From Mesorhizobium onobrychidis (lineage in GTDB: Bacteria > Pseudomonadota > Alphaproteobacteria > Rhizobiales > Rhizobiaceae), in assembly GCF_024707545.1 (NCBI RefSeq), contig NZ_CP062229.1, positions 1,538,501 to 1,602,500 of the forward strand: a stretch of DNA of 64,000 nucleotides, in the 5' to 3' direction. A program made the translations under genes and the position numbers. This document shows, in pieces, positions 61,474 through 64,000 of this stretch. The stretch's first letter is position 1. Each line of letters opens with the position of its first letter. The notes under the pieces are model-generated. The model saw nothing but the letters and a program-made list of their open reading frames with translations, was not told where the DNA came from and did no database searches.

Positions 61474-61611
61474 GCGCCCTATCCCAAATCATCGCGCAGC
61501 CTGGGTCAACCCGGGAGCAGGCTCTTAGGGCGACGTGATCCGGTTCTGGTTTCAACGACAGCAACCCTCTGGCCGGTTGTTGCCGGCGCATAGGAGGTCT
61601 AAGCAGGCTTC
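61474..61611. other. intergenic region with imperfect hairpin
   Basis: The span 61476-61532 can fold with gcgcccta pairing against tagggcg around a cctgggtcaacccggg core. No T-run follows, so a terminator function for the transpeptidase transcript is only possible. No gene is present. Confidence 0.35.
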
Positions 61612-63177
61612 ATGCGTTCTCCAAGCGAAGTCGGCGCCGAAGCCGTCCCACTGGTCAGGCCGCTTCCGGCCGATACGTTTTGCCCGCAATCGCGGCGCAG
61701 GTTCGTGCTGATCGCGGCGATCCTGGCTTCCGCGCTCGGCTTCATCGACGGTTCGATCCTGGCCATCGCCACGCCGGCGATCCGCGTCGACCTCGGCGCC
61801 AGTTTCGCCGAGGCGCAGTGGATTTCAAACTCCTATGCGCTGACGCTTTCGGCACTCATCCTTGTCGGCGGCGCCGCCGGCGACCGTTTTGGCCTGCGAC
61901 ACGCTTTCGTGGCAGGCATCGCGCTGTTCATTGCCGCCTCGCTTGCCTGCGCGGTGGCGCCGAACCCGCCGGTGCTCATTGCGTTTCGCGCCATTCAGGG
62001 CATCGGCGCCGCCATCATGGTGCCGGGCAGCCTCGCCATTATCGCCAAGGCCTATCCGAAGAAGGAGCGCGGCAGGGCGATCGGCATCTGGGCGGCGGCC
62101 TCGGCGCTGACGACGGCGCTTGGCCCGGTGCTGGGCGGCGTTGTCTTGTCGGCCTTCGGCGACGGCATCTGGCGGGCGATCTTCGCGATCAATCTGCCGC
62201 TTGGTCTTGTCTCGATCTACCTTCTGCTCGCCAAGGTCCCGGCCGACGCACCGACGGAAAAGCGCAGCCTCGATCTCGGTGGCGCTGCCCTCGCCACCTT
62301 GGCGTTCGGCGCGCTTGCCTACGGCTTGACTTCGATGAGCAGCGAAGGCGAGGGGCAAATGTCCGGCCCGAGCATCGCCGCCGGCGCGGTGCTGCTCATC
62401 GTGTTCATCGTCTTCGAGCGCCGGCAGCGCGAACCGATGATCGATATCTCGCTGTTTCGGGTCGGCGCCTTCGCCGGCGCCAATGTGGCGACCTTCTTCC
62501 TCTATTTCGCGCTGTCGGCCAACCTGTTCTATCTGCCGATGCTGCTGATTGCCGGATGGGGGCTGAGCGCGGCCGAGGTCGGCTTCATCTTCCTGCCGCT
62601 GTCGGTCTTGATCGCGCTGTTGTCGGGGCCCGTCGGCCAGTGGTCCGACCGGATCGGTCCGCGTTTTCCGATCGCCAGCGGCAGTCTCGTCGTCGCTGTC
62701 GCCTTTACCGGGCTTGCCTTGCTGGCCTATGCCGGCATCCACAGTTTCTGGTGGGGAGTGTTTCCGCTGACGGCGCTGATGGGGCTCGGCATGGCGCTGG
62801 TCGTGTCGCCGCTGTCGACGGCGGTGATGACGGCGGTCGAGGACAAGGATACGGGTGCTGCTTCGGGAATCAACAATGCCGTCTCGCGCATTGGCGGCCT
62901 GATCGCGGTGGCGGCGATGGGGTCACTGGCGGCCTGGATCTATGCGGCAGCGCTGAATAGCGGTGCCGCATCCGGCGTTCCGGGTTTCGGCGAACCGGCG
63001 CCGGCGGGCCTGGCACCGGATCTCGATGCAGCAAGGCTTGCCGCCAGCGACGCAGCGTTCGCAGCCGTCGCCTTGGCGACCGCGCTGCTTTGCCTGCTCT
63101 CGGCAATCGTGGCGTGGACGACTGTTTCCGGCGAACGACTGCCATGGCCGCGTGGATCTGAGACTTCGCAGAGCTGA
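61612..63177 (+). CDS. MFS drug:H+ antiporter-2 (14-helix) family transporter
   Basis: This 521-residue protein has about 14 predicted helices. Motif D1 is in LGFIDGSILAIATPAIRVDLGASFAEAQWISNSYAL and motif A in AGDRFGLRHAF. Motif C is in ALTTALGPVLGGVVL, typical of drug exporters in the DHA2 group. It is expected to export a drug or metabolite using the proton gradient. No regulator gene is adjacent. Confidence 0.93.
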   Translation: MRSPSEVGAEAVPLVRPLPADTFCPQSRRRFVLIAAILASALGFIDGSILAIATPAIRVDLGASFAEAQWISNSYALTLSALILVGGAAGDRFGLRHAFVAGIALFIAASLACAVAPNPPVLIAFRAIQGIGAAIMVPGSLAIIAKAYPKKERGRAIGIWAAASALTTALGPVLGGVVLSAFGDGIWRAIFAINLPLGLVSIYLLLAKVPADAPTEKRSLDLGGAALATLAFGALAYGLTSMSSEGEGQMSGPSIAAGAVLLIVFIVFERRQREPMIDISLFRVGAFAGANVATFFLYFALSANLFYLPMLLIAGWGLSAAEVGFIFLPLSVLIALLSGPVGQWSDRIGPRFPIASGSLVVAVAFTGLALLAYAGIHSFWWGVFPLTALMGLGMALVVSPLSTAVMTAVEDKDTGAASGINNAVSRIGGLIAVAAMGSLAAWIYAAALNSGAASGVPGFGEPAPAGLAPDLDAARLAASDAAFAAVALATALLCLLSAIVAWTTVSGERLPWPRGSETSQS

Positions 63178-63203
63178 GGAGCCCGGAAAGGCTCCGGCTC
63201 AGC
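63173..63203. terminator. shared hairpin between convergent genes (possible)
   Basis: The stem gctgaggagcc / ggctccggctcagc spans both stop codons of the convergent MFS and M23 genes. There is no T-run on either side, so intrinsic termination is doubtful. Rho-dependent ending or mRNA 3'-end protection is equally possible. Confidence 0.35.
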
Positions 63204-64000
63204 CTTCGATCTTGGCGCTCGCGACCTTCAGCGAATCGCTGTCTTCCTGCTTGAGCAGATCATCGATGCGCCCGCGCTCGCGCTTGAAGGCGACGAGGTC
63301 GTCGCCCTTCAGCACCTTGCCGACCGGCAGGCGAACGCGCATCGGGTCGACCTTGGTGCCGTTGACGATCAACTCGTAGTGGAGATGCGGACCGGTGGCG
63401 AGACCGGTCTGGCCGAGAAAGCCGATGGTCTGGCCTTGGCGGACGCGCACGCCCGGCGCGACGCCTTTGGCAAAAGCGCTCTGGTGATTGTAGGAGGTCT
63501 CGTAGCCATTGGCGTGGCGGATGATGATCTGCTTGCCATAGCCACCGGCCCAGCCGGCCTTCTCGACGACACCGTTGCCGGAGGCGATGATCGGCGTGCC
63601 GATGGAGGCTGACCAATCGACGCCGGTGTGCATGCGCACATAGCCGAGGATCGGATGCCTGCGGGCGCCGAAGCCGGAGCGAAATTTTCCCGCGGGCAGG
63701 GGATTGCGCAGCAGGAACTGCTGGGCGCTGCGGCCGTCCTCGTCGAAATAGTCGGTGCTGCCGTCCTGCATCTGGAACCGGTAGAAATTGCGCGTCGTAC
63801 CGCCGAAGCTCGCCGAGACATAGAGCAACTCGGATTCGTCGGATGCCCGGTCGTCGCCGTCCGGCTGCGAGAACAGGACCTCGATGCGGTCCGACGGATT
63901 GAGCCGCGACTGGAAATCGACACCGGACGCCAGGAGCTTGATCAGCCGCTTGGTCATCGCCTTGGACATGCCGTAGGAGTAGGCGGCGCGGTAGATGCCG
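63199..64000 (-). CDS. M23-family metallopeptidase, C-terminal part
   Basis: At least 267 residues are visible and the frame is open to the window edge, so the N-terminus lies beyond 64000. The LytM/M23 domain shows the first zinc ligands in MHTGVDWSASIGTPI, the segment GYGKQIIIRHANGYETSYNHQS, and the HxH motif in GPHLHYELIVNG, all intact. Such enzymes cut peptidoglycan crosslinks, or regulate amidases if inactive. The upstream region FYRFQMQDGSTDYFDEDGRS is typical of the larger OapA/LytM-type proteins. Confidence 0.93.
   Translation of the reverse strand, partial: GIYRAAYSYGMSKAMTKRLIKLLASGVDFQSRLNPSDRIEVLFSQPDGDDRASDESELLYVSASFGGTTRNFYRFQMQDGSTDYFDEDGRSAQQFLLRNPLPAGKFRSGFGARRHPILGYVRMHTGVDWSASIGTPIIASGNGVVEKAGWAGGYGKQIIIRHANGYETSYNHQSAFAKGVAPGVRVRQGQTIGFLGQTGLATGPHLHYELIVNGTKVDPMRVRLPVGKVLKGDDLVAFKRERGRIDDLLKQEDSDSLKVASAKIEG

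Overview
The window reads as chromosomal DNA of a rhizobial alphaproteobacterium, most likely Mesorhizobium or a close relative. The evidence is high GC, a DUF4167 protein next to clpB, the run ubiG / lysC / ptsP / prfA / prmC, argJ followed by mutT, several families of short palindromic intergenic repeats, and relics of IS66 and of a GIY-YIG repeat element. The genus is inferred from protein resemblance and gene order. No rRNA or marker-gene comparison was possible.

Layout. 1-192 is the end of an NrsF-type anti-sigma factor. 310-8681 is a lower-GC accessory signalling block: a membrane class III cyclase and a secreted histidine phosphatase on the minus strand, an integrase relic, then a plus-strand set of a c-type haem sensor, a hybrid histidine kinase, a single-domain response regulator, and a protein joining a HisKA-like domain, a receiver and an adenylate cyclase. 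9476-12309 holds hbd-etfA-etfB. 12626-16920 holds rhomboid, PduO-type adenosyltransferase, HIG1, SDR, YihY and EamA genes. 17076-20949 holds gluQRS, an AlkA-type glycosylase, an HNH nuclease, a dsbB-like gene and a yqaA-like gene.

tRNA-Leu(CAA) at 21224-21308 is the left end of a decayed 6.3-kb integrative element. The last 15 bases of the tRNA recur at 27565-27579 and a truncated integrase abuts the tRNA. The cargo is an apparent polyprenyl-phosphate sugar transfer set (GT2, GT39 and a flippase-like membrane protein) plus small unknown genes. To its right lies a second relic, a perfect 53-bp inverted repeat enclosing a broken GIY-YIG nuclease gene (28551-28949). A polysaccharide flippase/acetyltransferase pair, an IS66 remnant, a hydroxyacid dehydrogenase and a decayed TPR gene follow.

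From 34305 onward the content is mostly core: secA, a parvulin, a TetR unit, argJ-GNAT-mutT, an orphan Flp pilin, comF-grxC-nitrilase-DUF1178, a MarR/EamA pair, ubiG, lysC, ptsP, prfA-prmC, DUF4167, clpB with a heat-shock-type promoter, an L,D-transpeptidase, an MFS pump and a partial M23 peptidase.

The strongest candidates for undescribed biology are the haem-sensor/phosphorelay/adenylate-cyclase cluster (3176-8681), the glycosylation cargo of the tRNA-Leu island, the GIY-YIG inverted-repeat element, and a palindromic repeat family found just 5' of three unrelated genes.
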